Assembly (NCBI RefSeq): GCF_000374005.1
Contig: NZ_KB893135.1
Location: 1-64,000 of the forward strand
Length of the DNA stretch: 64,000 bases
Direction: 5' to 3'
Origin: Kiloniella laminariae DSM 19542
GTDB taxonomy: Bacteria > Pseudomonadota > Alphaproteobacteria > Kiloniellales > Kiloniellaceae
Shown here: in pieces, positions 44,711-52,642 of the stretch
Numbering within the stretch: position 1 is the stretch's first letter
Layout of the letters: each line of letters begins with the position of its first letter
Translations under genes and position numbers: made by a program
Notes under the pieces: model-generated
Seen by the model: the letters and a program-made list of their open reading frames with translations, nothing else
The model's database searches: none
What the model was told of the DNA's origin: nothing

Positions 44711-45449
44711 GCGATCTCTATGCAATTTTTCAAACATTAAAGCTAGTCAGTGCGCAACACAACATGGTTTAAAGGAGAGCCGAAATTAAGACCGTTTGAC
44801 TGAACGCTGGGTCCGTCCTTGTCGAAATTATACAAAAACGAGGCCCGCTCAGCCTTCGGCTAATGATTTTGCCCTCCAAAAAGCTCATGCACGAAACAAT
44901 TTCTATTTCCCGCATTTCTCGCGATCTTGACTTTGAATTTGGTCAATGGCGGGTAAGTCACCGACGGCTCAAGAAACGGTTGGTCAGTTACAGCGATTTG
45001 GAGGCATTTACGGATCGTTCGGTAACAAGATCTGTCTTGGGTAGCAATGGGAATGACGAAGGCAAACTTTTCTTAATTTCCTCACTGGGCCGCACCACCT
45101 TGATGTGCTTGTAATCGGCAAGTTCGAGGACGGTGTCGGGCAGTAAAGTCCACATAGTTGTCGTTTCGCTATCTGAATGGTGAGGACCGCTTCGGGTTGA
45201 AAGCTTACATTCGGATCAATCAAAACGACAAATCATCTTGCTCTTATTTCACAAAATTTACGAAACTAAAAATCCCTTTATAGCTGCAAAAACACTATAC
45301 AAATCTACTAAAGAGATCAATCAAGATTAAGCATCCATCGGCGCCAATCACCACCTCAGGGCGAAATTAACCATTGCGCAAACACTTTGTTCACGATAGG
45401 TTCCCGTCAAAAGCACCCCAGACGAACAGACCCCACAAGGACAGCGACG
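44711..45449. other. gene-poor interval right of the GHKL gene
   Basis: About 740 bases with no gene I can support. A minus-strand frame at 44988-45155 (55 aa, ATG start: WTLLPDTVLELADYKHIKVV...) reads like real protein but has no ribosome site and no partner. A plus-strand frame at 44863-45114 overlaps it. The interval may hold a gene remnant marking the edge of acquired DNA. The stretch 45240-45380 is AT-rich and precedes the PfpI-type gene. Confidence 0.4.
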
Positions 45450-46019
45450 ATGGCTAAAATTGCGGTACTACTCACGCCAGGTTTTGCTGATTGGGAATAC
45501 GCCTTGATTGCGGGAACAGGCGGGCCGTTTTATGGTCTCGATGTCCGTTTTTTTGCGCCTGTGACGGGCGATGTGCAATCCCAGGGCGGGCTGACGGCCC
45601 TTGTTTCACAGGATCTGGACGCGCTTGCAGCGTGGCAGCCCGCGGCGGTTGTGGTTGTCGGCGGCATGATCTGGGAGACGGATCAGGCACCGGATATCAG
45701 CGATCTTCTCAAGGCTCAACATGCCCGTGGCGCTGCGGTTGCGGGGATCTGTGGCGGCACGCTGGCCCTTGCCCGGGCCGGACTGCTCAATGATCTGCGC
45801 CACACCTCGAACGATCCGGATTTTCTCACGCGCAATGCCGCGACTTACGCGGGTTCCGCGCATTATGTCAGCAGCCCTTGCGCGGTCTCGGCGGATCGGG
45901 TGATTACCGCCCCCGGCACCGCCCCGGCCAGTTTCACAGCCGAAGTTTTTGCCGCCGTGGGCTTCGCCCAGGAAGCAGTGGCACAATTCAAGGCAATGAT
46001 GGCCGCAGAACACGCCTGA
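45450..46019 (+). CDS. DJ-1/PfpI family (type 1 glutamine amidotransferase-like) protein
   Basis: 189 aa from the ATG at 45450, with AAGGA upstream. MAKIAVLLTPGFADWEYALIAG is the family's opening with the conserved Glu (DWEY), VVVVGGMIWE is the second strand, and VAGICGGTLALARAGLL carries the nucleophilic-elbow cysteine. A histidine follows in RHTSNDPDFL. Members act as glyoxalases, deglycases or peptidase-like enzymes; the substrate cannot be read from sequence. It is a single-gene unit followed by a terminator. Confidence 0.8.
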   Translation: MAKIAVLLTPGFADWEYALIAGTGGPFYGLDVRFFAPVTGDVQSQGGLTALVSQDLDALAAWQPAAVVVVGGMIWETDQAPDISDLLKAQHARGAAVAGICGGTLALARAGLLNDLRHTSNDPDFLTRNAATYAGSAHYVSSPCAVSADRVITAPGTAPASFTAEVFAAVGFAQEAVAQFKAMMAAEHA

Positions 46020-46163
46020 CCCTCAATAGTCCCATCTCAAAATCCCCGACTGACCCAAACGGTTGCGCTTTCGAACAGCTCAATCGAAGCACCCCTTTTT
46101 GGGGTCAGCGCCTGTTCGGCCCTCCTGCCCGAATAGCCCTGTCCAGCAGATAATCCCGCTATT

Positions 46164-46195
46164 GGGCTCCCGGGCCTCCCCGGGCGGTTCTTTTT
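46164..46195 (+). terminator. intrinsic terminator after the PfpI-type gene
   Basis: Plus strand CCCGGG-CCTC-CCCGGG with flanking GC pairs, then CGGTTCTTTTT. It is well placed about 145 bases after the stop at 46019 and 80 bases before the YaeQ gene. Confidence 0.6.
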
Positions 46196-46274
46196 AAGCT
46201 TTCCCAAAGTTGCCAGACCCAGTACACATCCCTGATTGTGATATTCCCCGGATACATTTCCCCAAGGACAAGAC

Positions 46275-46814
46275 ATGGCGCAGAAAGCCACCATCTATAA
46301 AGTTGAACTTTCCGTTGCCGATATGGATCGTCACTATTACGAAACCCATAACCTGACCGTTGCCAAACATCCGTCCGAAACCGATGAACGCCTGATGGTG
46401 CGCCTTCTCGCTTTTGCCCTGAATGCCCATGAACAGCTGGAATTTACCAAGGGCATCTCGACCGATGACGAGCCCGACGTCTGGCAGAAAAGCCTGAGCG
46501 GCGAGATTGAGCTGTGGGTGGCGCTGGGCCTGCCGGGCGAGAAAATCATCCGTCAATCCTGCGGCAAGGCCGATAAGGTGATTATCTATTCCTACGGCGG
46601 CAGTACAGCGGATATGTGGTGGGAAAAAACCAGAAACAGCACCACCCGGTTTGATAATCTCCAGGTGATCAATTTTTCCAGAACAGACACCAGTGAACTG
46701 GGAAAACTGGCCAACCGTTCAATGCGGTTGCAGGTCAACATCCAGGACGGCGATATCATGGTCTCTGTCGATGACAGCAGCTTGCACATCACCCCGATCA
46801 AGTGGAAATCCTGA
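46275..46814 (+). CDS. yaeQ: YaeQ family protein
   Basis: 179 aa, the family's usual length, recognisable from end to end: ATIYKVELSVADMDRHYYETHNLTVAKHPSE, LARLLAFALNAHE-like segment (RLLAFALNAHEQLEFTKGIS), DEPDVWQKSLSGEIELWVALG and the final LHITPIKW. YaeQ proteins have a PD-(D/E)XK nuclease-like fold; in the family the Glu/Lys pair lies in IELWVALG. Cellular function is unsettled. GGACAAGAC precedes the ATG. It converges on the binding-protein gene at 46837. Confidence 0.9.
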   Translation: MAQKATIYKVELSVADMDRHYYETHNLTVAKHPSETDERLMVRLLAFALNAHEQLEFTKGISTDDEPDVWQKSLSGEIELWVALGLPGEKIIRQSCGKADKVIIYSYGGSTADMWWEKTRNSTTRFDNLQVINFSRTDTSELGKLANRSMRLQVNIQDGDIMVSVDDSSLHITPIKWKS

Positions 46815-46836
46815 TCCGGCAGGCCTGCCTTAATCC

Positions 46837-47592
46837 CTAGCTGGCAGAAGATATTTCTTCAATGTATTGGGCCCGGATCTTTGCGATGGTGCCCTCTCTT
46901 TCCATTCTTTTCAGAACCGCCGTCAGCTTTGGCACCAGATGCTGGTTCTTTTTGTGCAGGTAATGGAACAAGGGGTAGGTCTCGACCACGTGGTAATAAA
47001 CCGGGGTCTTCATCTCCTTAACAAATTTCTTGGCAAGGGGGATAGAGGTCAGACGCGCCAAAATAATCACGTCGCATCTGTTGCTGCCCAGCTTTGTAAA
47101 AAGCTGCTCGTTGGAATTGCTGGTATCGACGGGTAAATCCCTGGTACCGATTTCGGAAAACTTTACACCGTTGCGAATGCAAACCCGATAGGGCTTCAGA
47201 TCTTGCCACGCTGACAAGGTGATGTCGGGGTCTGTTGTAATGGCAACTCCCTCCATAATCCCGATGGGCACGGGCAGCATAAGGAGGTTTTTGTATCTTA
47301 AGTGCACATTTTTAATGCGGTAGAGTTCTCCATCGACGCTTCCCGAATTAGCCACCGCCAAGGCTCTGGCGGCAGGCAAAGCAGAAAACCGGGCCTCGAT
47401 ACCCATCCGCGCATAAGCTTCGCGCATGACGCGTTCACTAATGGTGGAGTAGGAAGATTTTTCAATTGCGGAAAAGACAAGCGGCTCTTGCGCCGCCACC
47501 AATTGTGATAGCGCCACCGATAGCGACACCGATAACGAAGCCGAACAAAGAAAAATGAGCATCCTGATAAATCGATTGGACCTCTGACTCAT
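46837..47592 (-). CDS. family-3 periplasmic solute-binding protein
   Basis: 251 aa. Signal peptide to about residue 34 (MLIFLCSASLSVSLSVALSQLVAAQ), then an SBP_bac_3 two-lobe protein: LVFSAIEKSSYSTISERVMREAYARMG, LPAARALAVANSGSVDGELYRI, and C-terminal HLVPKLTAVLKRMEREGTIAKI. No ABC permease or ATPase gene is nearby, so it is an orphan that may feed another system or act as a sensor. The hydrophobic core of the signal peptide is encoded by a threefold 12-bp repeat. Paralogue of the truncated gene at 1-559. Confidence 0.8.
   Translation of the reverse strand: MSQRSNRFIRMLIFLCSASLSVSLSVALSQLVAAQEPLVFSAIEKSSYSTISERVMREAYARMGIEARFSALPAARALAVANSGSVDGELYRIKNVHLRYKNLLMLPVPIGIMEGVAITTDPDITLSAWQDLKPYRVCIRNGVKFSEIGTRDLPVDTSNSNEQLFTKLGSNRCDVIILARLTSIPLAKKFVKEMKTPVYYHVVETYPLFHYLHKKNQHLVPKLTAVLKRMEREGTIAKIRAQYIEEISSAS
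47507..47542. repeat. 12-bp tandem repeat in a signal peptide
   Basis: Three copies of a GATAGCGnCACC-like unit (47507-47518, 47519-47530, 47531-47542, the last diverged) encode the SLSVSLSVALS part of the signal hydrophobic core of the adjacent binding protein. Confidence 0.75.
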
Positions 47593-47915
47593 CCCTGATC
47601 CTTGTTTTTATACTGGTCTCCAAAATCACACTGAAAATCTGTACCGGGTATCATCATAAAGACGGAAAATAAAAATTGGCTTAAAGCCTTCAAGGTCAAG
47701 CGCTCAAACGGTGGAGCGGTGGAGCGGTGGAGCGCAGCCCCCCGGAATAGCTGACGATTAAAAGCGGATTGAGAATATCCTTATCCCTGCCCAGCACCTG
47801 AGAAAAGGAAGTTGGGCAATTCACCAGTGAAGAGGCCCCCGTTTCGCCCGGGCAACCGTCAACCTCGGAACAAAATACCAGCACCTTCTTTTGAAATCAG
47901 TGGTATTATAACCCC
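47593..47915. other. intergenic region with an 8-bp triplet repeat
   Basis: No gene is supported. It contains three exact copies of CGGTGGAG (47709-47732) and a following C-rich run. The minus-strand frame at 47696-47884 has no ribosome site and is driven by the repeat. Confidence 0.5.
47709..47732. repeat. three exact 8-bp tandem repeats
   Basis: CGGTGGAG three times in succession. It is non-coding; the unit is not a multiple of three, unlike the repeats inside genes of this window. Confidence 0.9.
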
Positions 47916-48135
47916 ATGAAGAAAAGCACTCACTCAGAAAAAACTGCCGCAAATGCTCGCTTTGCCAGCAAAACGATCGGTGCCACCAGGGCGGCCAAAT
48001 TTCTGGTTGTGGAGGGGCTGACCTTAAGCCCGAAATCAGCCCAGACTTTATAAAGAGCTTAAGGCAATCGGCCTAAAAGGTGACCCTCTGCGTCGGGCCA
48101 TATCAGCACACTTCAAGGCAGCAAAGCGTGCATGA
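47916..48135 (+). pseudogene. small protein gene with a one-base frameshift
   Basis: The ATG at 47916 opens a frame (KSTHSEKTAANARFAS..., AAKFLVVEGLTLSPKSAQTL) that hits TAA at about 48051. Moving one base forward continues seamlessly as KELKAIGLKGDPLRRAIS then AHFKAAKRA and stops at 48135. The two parts read as one about 72-residue basic helical protein, so a single base was probably lost at TTATAAAG. Programmed frameshifting at the stop is a less likely alternative. No family recognised. The plus-strand ribosome site is poor. Confidence 0.55.
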
Positions 48136-48246
48136 GCCGCTACAACTCTGTCAATCAGGAAACAATACTCCCCTGACAAACTGCATAGGCGACATGATCG
48201 AATAAAGGGCAAAGATAAAGGGTTCTTACCAAGGCTATTCAGACAC

Positions 48247-48762
48247 CTAGCCAATCGAAAAGCGGAGCTTGTTTTGGGCTTTTGCGCCCAGTGCCTGATA
48301 GAAAGCAATGGCCGGGGCGTTCCAGTCCGGGGTTTGCCATTCCATGGTTTCCAGCCCCTGATCGCGGGCTTCGGCCTGTGCAGCCGCAAAGAGCCGTTGG
48401 CCCAGCCTCGATCCACGCTGGCCCTCTTCGATAAAGAGACAATCCATATGCAGATAGTCCTGCGCCCGCCAGGTGGAAAATTCCCGCGACAGCGCGACAT
48501 AGCCCACCACAGTTCCCTGATCTTCCGCCAGATAGACCCACAGACGCGGCATGGGAGCAGAGAGGGCTGGGCCAATCCCCCGCTCAAAACATGCCGCATC
48601 AAATCCGGCCCCTTCAAAAGCAGCATGGGCGGCGCAGAGCCGGGAGAGAGCGGCAATATCACCCTCCCCCGCCCGGCGGATATTCACGTCTGATCCGGGC
48701 TTGTCTGATCCGGGTATATCTGGTCTGGGCAAATCTGATCCGGGCAAATCACGGCTGCTCAC
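48247..48762 (-). CDS. GNAT family acetyltransferase
   Basis: 171 aa from a GTG at 48762 that overlaps the rhodanese stop by four bases. After a repetitive PGSD/PGS leader (residues 7-25, encoded by four 15-bp repeats) the GNAT fold is clear: VNIRRAGEGDIAALSRLCAAH, DYLHMDCLFIEEGQRGSRLGQRLF (acetyl-CoA loop, here QRGSRLG), then WQTPDWNAPAIAFYQALGA. The real start may be closer to VNIRRA, the repeat being an expanded linker. Co-transcribed with the rhodanese gene. Substrate unknown. Confidence 0.8.
   Translation of the reverse strand: MSSRDLPGSDLPRPDIPGSDKPGSDVNIRRAGEGDIAALSRLCAAHAAFEGAGFDAACFERGIGPALSAPMPRLWVYLAEDQGTVVGYVALSREFSTWRAQDYLHMDCLFIEEGQRGSRLGQRLFAAAQAEARDQGLETMEWQTPDWNAPAIAFYQALGAKAQNKLRFSIG
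48691..48750. repeat. 15-bp in-frame tandem repeat at the acetyltransferase N-terminus
   Basis: Four copies (48691-48705, 48706-48720, 48721-48735, 48736-48750) of a TGATCCGGGnnnnTC unit encode alternating GSD/PGSDLP-type residues. Confidence 0.9.
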
Positions 48763-49220
48763 GCCTCAACCCCGACCGCGCCGATATCCACCAGACCGGG
48801 CTCAGTGTCCCCCGGAGCTGTCAGAGCGAAGCCCTCATCCAGCCAGCCGGTAATCCCGCCGATCATCATCTTGACCGGCAGGCCCAGCCGGGACAGCCGC
48901 AGCGCCGCCTTGTTCGCGCCATTGCAATGCGGTCCCGCGCAATAGACAACAAAGAGCTTGTCCTTGGGGAACTGCGCCATCCGCGAGCCGATCATCTTGC
49001 CATGCAGCAGGTTGATCGCACCCGGCACATGCCCCTTGGCATACATATCAGGACTGCGGACATCAACCAGAATAAAGTCCGGCTCCGCGCCTTTCTGTGC
49101 CGCCATCTCAAGGCTTTCATGGGTATCCCAGCAATCGGTCTCAAAGCCCAGCATGGCGGCAAAATGCTGCTGGGCCAGATCGGATGGGGCTGCCGGGGTC
49201 TGGGTTACGGAACTGGTCAT
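48759..49220 (-). CDS. rhodanese-like domain protein
   Basis: 153 aa from the ATG at 49220, with AAGGAG six bases upstream. Longer frames lack this signal. Single rhodanese domain: FILVDVRSPDMYAKGHVPGAINL, then DKLFVVYCAGPHCNGANKAALRLSRLG with the active-site cysteine in YCAGPHCNG, and VKMMIGGITGWLDEG. It probably handles sulfane sulfur. It is divergent from the ftrA-like regulator, a pairing known in several proteobacteria, and overlaps the acetyltransferase gene by four bases. Confidence 0.85.
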   Translation of the reverse strand: MTSSVTQTPAAPSDLAQQHFAAMLGFETDCWDTHESLEMAAQKGAEPDFILVDVRSPDMYAKGHVPGAINLLHGKMIGSRMAQFPKDKLFVVYCAGPHCNGANKAALRLSRLGLPVKMMIGGITGWLDEGFALTAPGDTEPGLVDIGAVGVEA

Positions 49221-49287
49221 GATGAACTCCTTGGTCTGGACGCTTCGGTCTTGGGTGAATGCCCCATATAAACCCGCTCGATGAAAA

Positions 49288-49302
49288 AACGCCATTGGCG
49301 TT
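49288..49302. promoter_or_regulatory. palindrome in the rhodanese/ftrA divergent region
   Basis: AACGCCATTGGCGTT is a perfect palindrome with 7-bp arms around one central base, 68 bases from the rhodanese start and about 95 from the preferred regulator start. A probable operator for the adjacent AraC-type regulator or another dimeric protein (inference). Confidence 0.55.
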
Positions 49303-49396
49303 AATGACAAAGACTGGTAATATTTCGCCAAATAACTGGAAACTGATCTACAGCCCAGAAAACCAGCCCCTTTTCTCTGACCTTCAGCGATTTTCC

Positions 49397-50473
49397 ATGC
49401 CGCCAGTGACTGACCATTTGGATTTCACCTCAAAAGACACGCTGAAAGAACGCAGACAGCAGGCCCATCCCCTTGATGATCTGCCTCAACAAGATCGCAA
49501 CAGCCAGGACCCTGGACTTGTCGTTGTCATTGCCTATGACGGTCTTTGTACCTTTGAGTTTGGCATTGCGGTTGAGGTCTTTGGTCTAGCCCGTCCCGAG
49601 TTTGATTTTCCCTGGTACCGCTTTGCCGTGGTCTCGGCCGAAGGTAAAAAAGTTCGGGCAACGGGCGGTATCATGGTCGAGGCTGATGCGGGGCTGGAGC
49701 TGTTGCAACAGGCCCGCACCATCATCATGCCTGGCTGGCGCGACCGGGCCGAACAGCCCCCTGCTGCCTTGCTTCAGGCCATTGCGGCGGCTTCACAACG
49801 CGGCGCACGCTGTCTGTCGATCTGCTCCGGCGTCTTTGTTCTCGCCGCGGCGGGTATTTTGCAAGACAAACGCGCCACCACCCACTGGCGCCACATGCCG
49901 CATCTCAAGGAGCGCTTTCCCGACCTGCAGGTTGAAGAAGACGTGCTCTATGTTGATGAAGGCTCGGTGATCACCTCTGCGGGCAGCGCTGCGGGGATTG
50001 ATGCCTGTCTGCATCTGGTACGCCGGGATTTTGGCAGCGCCGTTGCCAATAGCGTGGCCCGGCGGCTGGTCACACCGCCACACCGCGATGGTGGGCAGGC
50101 ACAGTATGTCGCCGCCCCGATCCAGCAACGCCCGGGCCAGAGCATGAGCGCGGTGATGGACTGGGCCCGGGATCACCTGTCAGAACCGCTGGATATCTCG
50201 GCACTGGCCAACCGCGCCGCCATGAGCGAACGCACCTTCTTGCGGCGCTTTTGCGAAACCGTCGGCAGCCCGCCCATGGCCTGGCTGCAACGCGAACGCA
50301 TGTACCGGGCCCAGCAGATGCTTGAAACCTCGTCCTCTGCACTGGATGACATCGCCGAAGACTGTGGCTACCGCTCGCTCGAGACCTTTCGCGTCGCCTT
50401 CCGCAAGCTGGTCGGCACCTCCCCCGCCGCCTACCGCAAACGCTTTGCCCAAAAGGAAAAGACAGCGCAATAA
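49397..50473 (+). CDS. ftrA: FtrA/GlxA-type transcriptional regulator (DJ-1 + AraC domains)
   Basis: 358 aa from the ATG at 49397; ATGs at 49304 and 49259 are possible but place the start over the palindrome, and none has a strong ribosome site. N-terminal DJ-1/PfpI-like domain: LVVVIAYDGLCTFEFGIAVEVFGLARPE, IIMPGWRDRAEQPP, CLSICSGVFVLAAAG. C-terminal AraC domain with two helix-turn-helix motifs: EPLDISALANRAAMSERTFLRRF and ALDDIAEDCGYRSLETFRVAFRKLVGTSPAAYRKRF. It likely activates the divergent rhodanese-acetyltransferase pair. The gene symbol follows the FtrA family and the rhodanese neighbour. Confidence 0.8.
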   Translation: MPPVTDHLDFTSKDTLKERRQQAHPLDDLPQQDRNSQDPGLVVVIAYDGLCTFEFGIAVEVFGLARPEFDFPWYRFAVVSAEGKKVRATGGIMVEADAGLELLQQARTIIMPGWRDRAEQPPAALLQAIAAASQRGARCLSICSGVFVLAAAGILQDKRATTHWRHMPHLKERFPDLQVEEDVLYVDEGSVITSAGSAAGIDACLHLVRRDFGSAVANSVARRLVTPPHRDGGQAQYVAAPIQQRPGQSMSAVMDWARDHLSEPLDISALANRAAMSERTFLRRFCETVGSPPMAWLQRERMYRAQQMLETSSSALDDIAEDCGYRSLETFRVAFRKLVGTSPAAYRKRFAQKEKTAQ

Positions 50474-50605
50474 AAGACAGCAGAACCAGAAGGAATAGAT
50501 AACGGAAACGCTTTTATGCTTCAGCTTAAATGAAATGTTCCGGCAACAGCGTTCCCAGATCTTGTGAAATTTTGCCCGGAACAGAGCAGAACGGAACAGA
50601 AAGCC

Positions 50606-52630
50606 TCAATGCACCATGGCTACAGCCGGGGCGATCTCCTTGCCAAGCACCCGTTCACCCGGGAAGATCAGAACCACTTCGGTGCCAACGCCGGGGTTGC
50701 TGCGGATGTCGATCTTGCCGCCATGCATTTCCATCATGTTCTTGGCCAGCGGCAGCCCCAGCCCGGTGCCCCGGCTGCTGCCATCATAAGCGCCCTTGAC
50801 CATGCCAAAGGGGGTCAGGGCGGTGACCAGCCCCTCGTCATCCATGCCGATCCCGGTATCGGTGACCGCCAGGCAGAAATGCCCCTCACCGTCCCAATAA
50901 CGCGACAGCATGACTGACCCATTTGCCGGTGTAAACTTAACAGCATTACTCAGCAGATTGACCAGGATCTGCTTGATCAGACGGGCATCGCCCCAGAAGC
51001 GCATCGCCTCTTCTTCGCTGTCGAGCTCAATCCTTATTCTGGCTTCCTGAGCCTGGAAACGCACCATCTGTACTGCCTCGTCCAGCGCCTGATTGAAATC
51101 AAACGGCGCCTCGTTCATTTCCAGCCGTCCCGCCTCGATCGAGGAAATATCCAGAATATCATTGATGATATCCAGCAGGTGTTTACCGGAAAGTCCGATG
51201 TCGCGGACATATTCCTCATAGCGGCTGTTGCCCAGCGGCCCAAAGGTTTTCATCTGCATCACTTCGGAGAAGCCAATAATTGCATTCAGGGGCGTGCGCA
51301 GTTCATGGCTCATGGACGCCAGAAACTTGCTCTTGGCCTGGTTGGAGGCTTCCGCAGCACCGCGCAGATAGGCCAGAATACGGACCTGTTTGCTGATTTC
51401 GCGGAATATCAGACTGACCAGCAACAGGAAAACCCCCGCGCCCGTCAGGCTCAGGATAGAAACGATAATCCAGGTGGTTGAAAGCTCGTCGCCCGACCGG
51501 AGATCAACCTGTTTCTGGCGGTTTTGCTCAAACTGGACAAAGCGGGCCCAAGCCCTTTCAAAGTTGCCCGAAAGAACATCCAGATTTTGTTGCAGGCTTC
51601 TGCGTTGTAACTGCAAGAACAGGTAATCCCGGCGCAAGGGATAAAACCCGTCTCCGGTAACATGAATGGTCTGGTGACGCTGATCAATCACATAACCCGT
51701 ACCGAAAAGCGACTTCATCAGCCCCTCCAGCTCGGTTTCCCCGAAAACAATCCCGTTTTCCCCGGCCAGATTAAGCGCCACCATATCGCGCTGTAGACGC
51801 TCCAGAGCCGGTTTCAGCTTGTTGTCCTTGATATCAACCAGATGATCATAGTTATCTTCACCTGACAGGACCTCAATCAAACGCTGTACATCCGCCAGTT
51901 CCCGCTGCAAATTGCCCCAGGTTCCCCGGATATAGCGGATGTGGGTATCGACCAGTTCATGGGCCATTTTTTCCGCCTCATCACCTGTGGCTTCCTGGTA
52001 TTTCTGAATCTGTCGGGCAGACACGATCCGTTCACGCCCAACCACCGCTGTCAGAATGCCATGCATGGCCGTAATTTCGCCGCGGACCTTTTCCAGTGAC
52101 TTGCGGCTTTCGATATCATTCAAGATCGGTTTATAGGCTTTGCGCCAGCGGTGAACCTGGTCAAGCAAGGTGACAAAGCCTTCAGCAGAACTGCGCAGCG
52201 CCAGGCCACCGCCCCTGTCACTTTCCCCGTCATCATCCAGAAGATGCAAAAGGCTGTCGCGGAAATTTACAACCTGCTCCGGCCCCCCCTGCTGCTGGAC
52301 AACCCCTTCCGGGTTAAGAACATCATTGATTGTCGCCCGGCTCCGGCTGAACAAAAGCCTGATCTGGGCGCTCTGGGCAGCAAAGCCGACCTTTTCCGCC
52401 GTCCTGTCTGCCAGTTCTTTTTGCTGGCTGAGAACACCCCAGCCCATCAGAAGGTTGATCGACAGGGCAGTCACCAGAATCAATCCCACCAGAGCCCACA
52501 ACATCCGGTTAACCTGTCTGGCCTCCATGTTGGGTGTTTCGGCTTTCCCCGGCAAGGCAGAGCCTCCAACAGCCGAAGACTGTTCGGCAGGCTCTCTTTT
52601 CGGAGAAGGATTATCTGTCCCTGGCTTCAT
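50606..52630 (-). CDS. membrane sensor histidine kinase
   Basis: 674 aa. A polar N-tail, a membrane helix at about 43-65, a large periplasmic helical sensor domain (about 66-385) and a second membrane helix (TWIIVSILSLTGAGVFLLLVS). No clear HAMP or PAS domain is seen. HisKA has FLASMSHELRTPLNAIIGFSE (His near 440). HATPase_c has NLLSNAVKFTP (N-box, near 561), DTGIGM (near 593) and GTGLGLPLAKN (near 623). No response regulator is adjacent. It starts 12 bases after the periplasmic binding protein gene, implying a TorT/TorS-like arrangement in which that protein presents the signal. Confidence 0.88.
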   Translation of the reverse strand: MKPGTDNPSPKREPAEQSSAVGGSALPGKAETPNMEARQVNRMLWALVGLILVTALSINLLMGWGVLSQQKELADRTAEKVGFAAQSAQIRLLFSRSRATINDVLNPEGVVQQQGGPEQVVNFRDSLLHLLDDDGESDRGGGLALRSSAEGFVTLLDQVHRWRKAYKPILNDIESRKSLEKVRGEITAMHGILTAVVGRERIVSARQIQKYQEATGDEAEKMAHELVDTHIRYIRGTWGNLQRELADVQRLIEVLSGEDNYDHLVDIKDNKLKPALERLQRDMVALNLAGENGIVFGETELEGLMKSLFGTGYVIDQRHQTIHVTGDGFYPLRRDYLFLQLQRRSLQQNLDVLSGNFERAWARFVQFEQNRQKQVDLRSGDELSTTWIIVSILSLTGAGVFLLLVSLIFREISKQVRILAYLRGAAEASNQAKSKFLASMSHELRTPLNAIIGFSEVMQMKTFGPLGNSRYEEYVRDIGLSGKHLLDIINDILDISSIEAGRLEMNEAPFDFNQALDEAVQMVRFQAQEARIRIELDSEEEAMRFWGDARLIKQILVNLLSNAVKFTPANGSVMLSRYWDGEGHFCLAVTDTGIGMDDEGLVTALTPFGMVKGAYDGSSRGTGLGLPLAKNMMEMHGGKIDIRSNPGVGTEVVLIFPGERVLGKEIAPAVAMVH

Positions 52631-52642
52631 AAGGATCCCGTC

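Noticed and set aside
44863-45114. 83-aa plus-strand frame right of the GHKL gene
   Set aside because: No ribosome site, no family, and overlaps an equally plausible minus-strand frame; reported only as part of a gene-poor interval.
46815-46836. GGCAGGCCTGCC palindrome between the convergent yaeQ and binding-protein genes
   Set aside because: Too short a stem and no T-tract on either strand to call a terminator.
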